DNA from: Methanospirillaceae archaeon
Lineage (GTDB): Archaea > Halobacteriota > Methanomicrobia > Methanomicrobiales > Methanospirillaceae
Direction of reading: 5' to 3'
Assembly (NCBI GenBank): GCA_016926505.1
Contig: JAFGOM010000069.1
Coordinates: forward strand, 1-44,599
Length of the DNA: 44,599 bases
This document shows, in pieces, positions 43,948 through 44,599 of this stretch; position 1 is the stretch's first letter, and every line of letters starts with the position of its first letter. Made by a program: the position numbers and the translations under genes. Under the pieces are notes generated by a model, which was not told the origin of the DNA, ran no database searches, and saw only the letters and a list, made by a program, of their open reading frames with translations.

Positions 43948-44599
43948 TCATCTCCATGTTTTTACGGCAAGGACTATCGGGCAATTGCCGGGGATAGCAG
44001 AAGCGATTCGGATGCCATCCTTCAGGCTGCACGCTTCATGTGTCACCCTGATACCAGGTTCCCGGGCAATGATGGGTGCGAGGTCGTCGTATTCACCGGA
44101 ATGAACCAGGACGACACCAAAAGGCGTTGCACTCCTGATAACAGAGAGGATATCAGATCCAGGAAAACCATCACATATCGTCTCTGCCTCCTCACCGATG
44201 ACCAGGATAGAGGGGTCATCTCCTGCAAGAGTCCGGGCATAGGCCACGGCATCAATTGCAGTCTCCCTGTTCGTGCCTGAGTTTGCATTATCAATATACA
44301 GACGACCATTCTTTTCACAACTCTTCATCCTCCCTTCCAGAGGTACAAACCCTGATAGCGGTGCAGGTGAGAGAGACAACATGCAGGCAGCGGCAACTGC
44401 GAGCATCAGGGGAAGAGCATACCCGCGTAATGCAAAGAGAGGATTTACCACAGACCCTTCCATCCCTTTGTACGAGTATCGGGCTGTATTCCCATCAATA
44501 GACACAATTTCATCGGCACAGACTACATTTTTGTGATTTACCGGCACCCCCGGTGCAACAAGGAGAGACCTGCAGGAGAGCGATGAATCTTTCTTTATG
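43948..44599 (-). CDS. cfbE: Coenzyme F430 synthase, Mur-ligase-like (5' truncated)
   Basis: The frame is open through the right edge, so only the C-terminal about 216 residues are present. The sequence fits the MurC/D/E-like ligase that closes the final cyclohexanone ring of F430 (15,17(3)-seco-F430 to F430): an ALPLMLAVAAACMLSLSPAP segment in the middle domain, then the C-terminal domain with LYIDNANSGTNRETAIDAV and VLVHSGEYDDL. Identification relies on this and on adjacency to cfbD, whose start lies two bases beyond its stop. Confidence 0.88.
   Translation of the reverse strand, partial: IKKDSSLSCRSLLVAPGVPVNHKNVVCADEIVSIDGNTARYSYKGMEGSVVNPLFALRGYALPLMLAVAAACMLSLSPAPLSGFVPLEGRMKSCEKNGRLYIDNANSGTNRETAIDAVAYARTLAGDDPSILVIGEEAETICDGFPGSDILSVIRSATPFGVVLVHSGEYDDLAPIIAREPGIRVTHEACSLKDGIRIASAIPGNCPIVLAVKTWR

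Noticed and set aside
1-44599. CRISPR array or cas genes
   Set aside because: No regularly spaced repeats of 24-40 bases and no Cas-like protein anywhere in the window.

Overview
The window is a chromosomal segment of a hydrogenotrophic-type methanogenic euryarchaeon, most likely of the order Methanomicrobiales (Methanospirillum-like; the genus is inference). The evidence is three genes for coenzyme F430 (cfbE, cfbD, cfbB), archaeosine tRNA modification (tgtA, arcS), archaeal lipid genes (carS and a tetraether-synthase-type radical SAM gene), an MptN-like pterin glutamate ligase, archaeal DnaG, an archaeal RNase P RNA and TATA-type promoters. Gene density is high and most of the window is core metabolism.

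Layout. Positions 1-6771 hold a truncated TPR/transglutaminase gene, ileS, a SagB-type nitroreductase, the RNase P RNA and a receiver-PAS regulator. Positions 7037-13399 are a plus-strand run: AMMECR1 protein, tgtA, arcS, the two subunits of an NfnAB-type flavoprotein and an RNase III-like protein. After a UPF0104 membrane protein comes a minus-strand operon carS-pyrE-purD-argF (14747-18139). It diverges from tes-mptN (18118-20539), which face a minus-strand block UPF0058, dnaG, UPF0235 and pyrC. A GC-rich, two-hairpin intergenic element lies at 22647-22794.

Positions 24238-27540 carry envelope proteins (DUF4349 lipoprotein, SpoIIM-like, secreted Ig-like protein). Positions 27649-30768 are a three-gene operon of a UbiA-type prenyltransferase, a radical SAM/SPASM enzyme and a polyprenyl diphosphate synthase, which looks like an uncharacterised prenylated-lipid or quinone-like pathway. 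Positions 30934-38475 are single genes: LEA14-like lipoprotein, HdeD-like protein, a 75-residue orphan, an Asp/Glu racemase family protein, a hybrid sensor kinase, YjbQ, an HXXEE protein and a secreted C45 Ntn-hydrolase.

Positions 38476-40430 are an accessory, partly decayed segment beside tRNA-Glu. It has a DUF4258/MqsA-like toxin-antitoxin pair, a solitary MNT nucleotidyltransferase and at least three open frames without starts that look like gene remnants. The window ends in ilvE and the F430 operon.

The most interesting items are the UbiA/radical SAM/prenyl-synthase operon, the two-hairpin element with a repeated 11-mer, the divergent tes/carS pair whose only canonical start codons would make the two genes overlap head to head, and the RNase III-like protein lacking a usual active-site acid.
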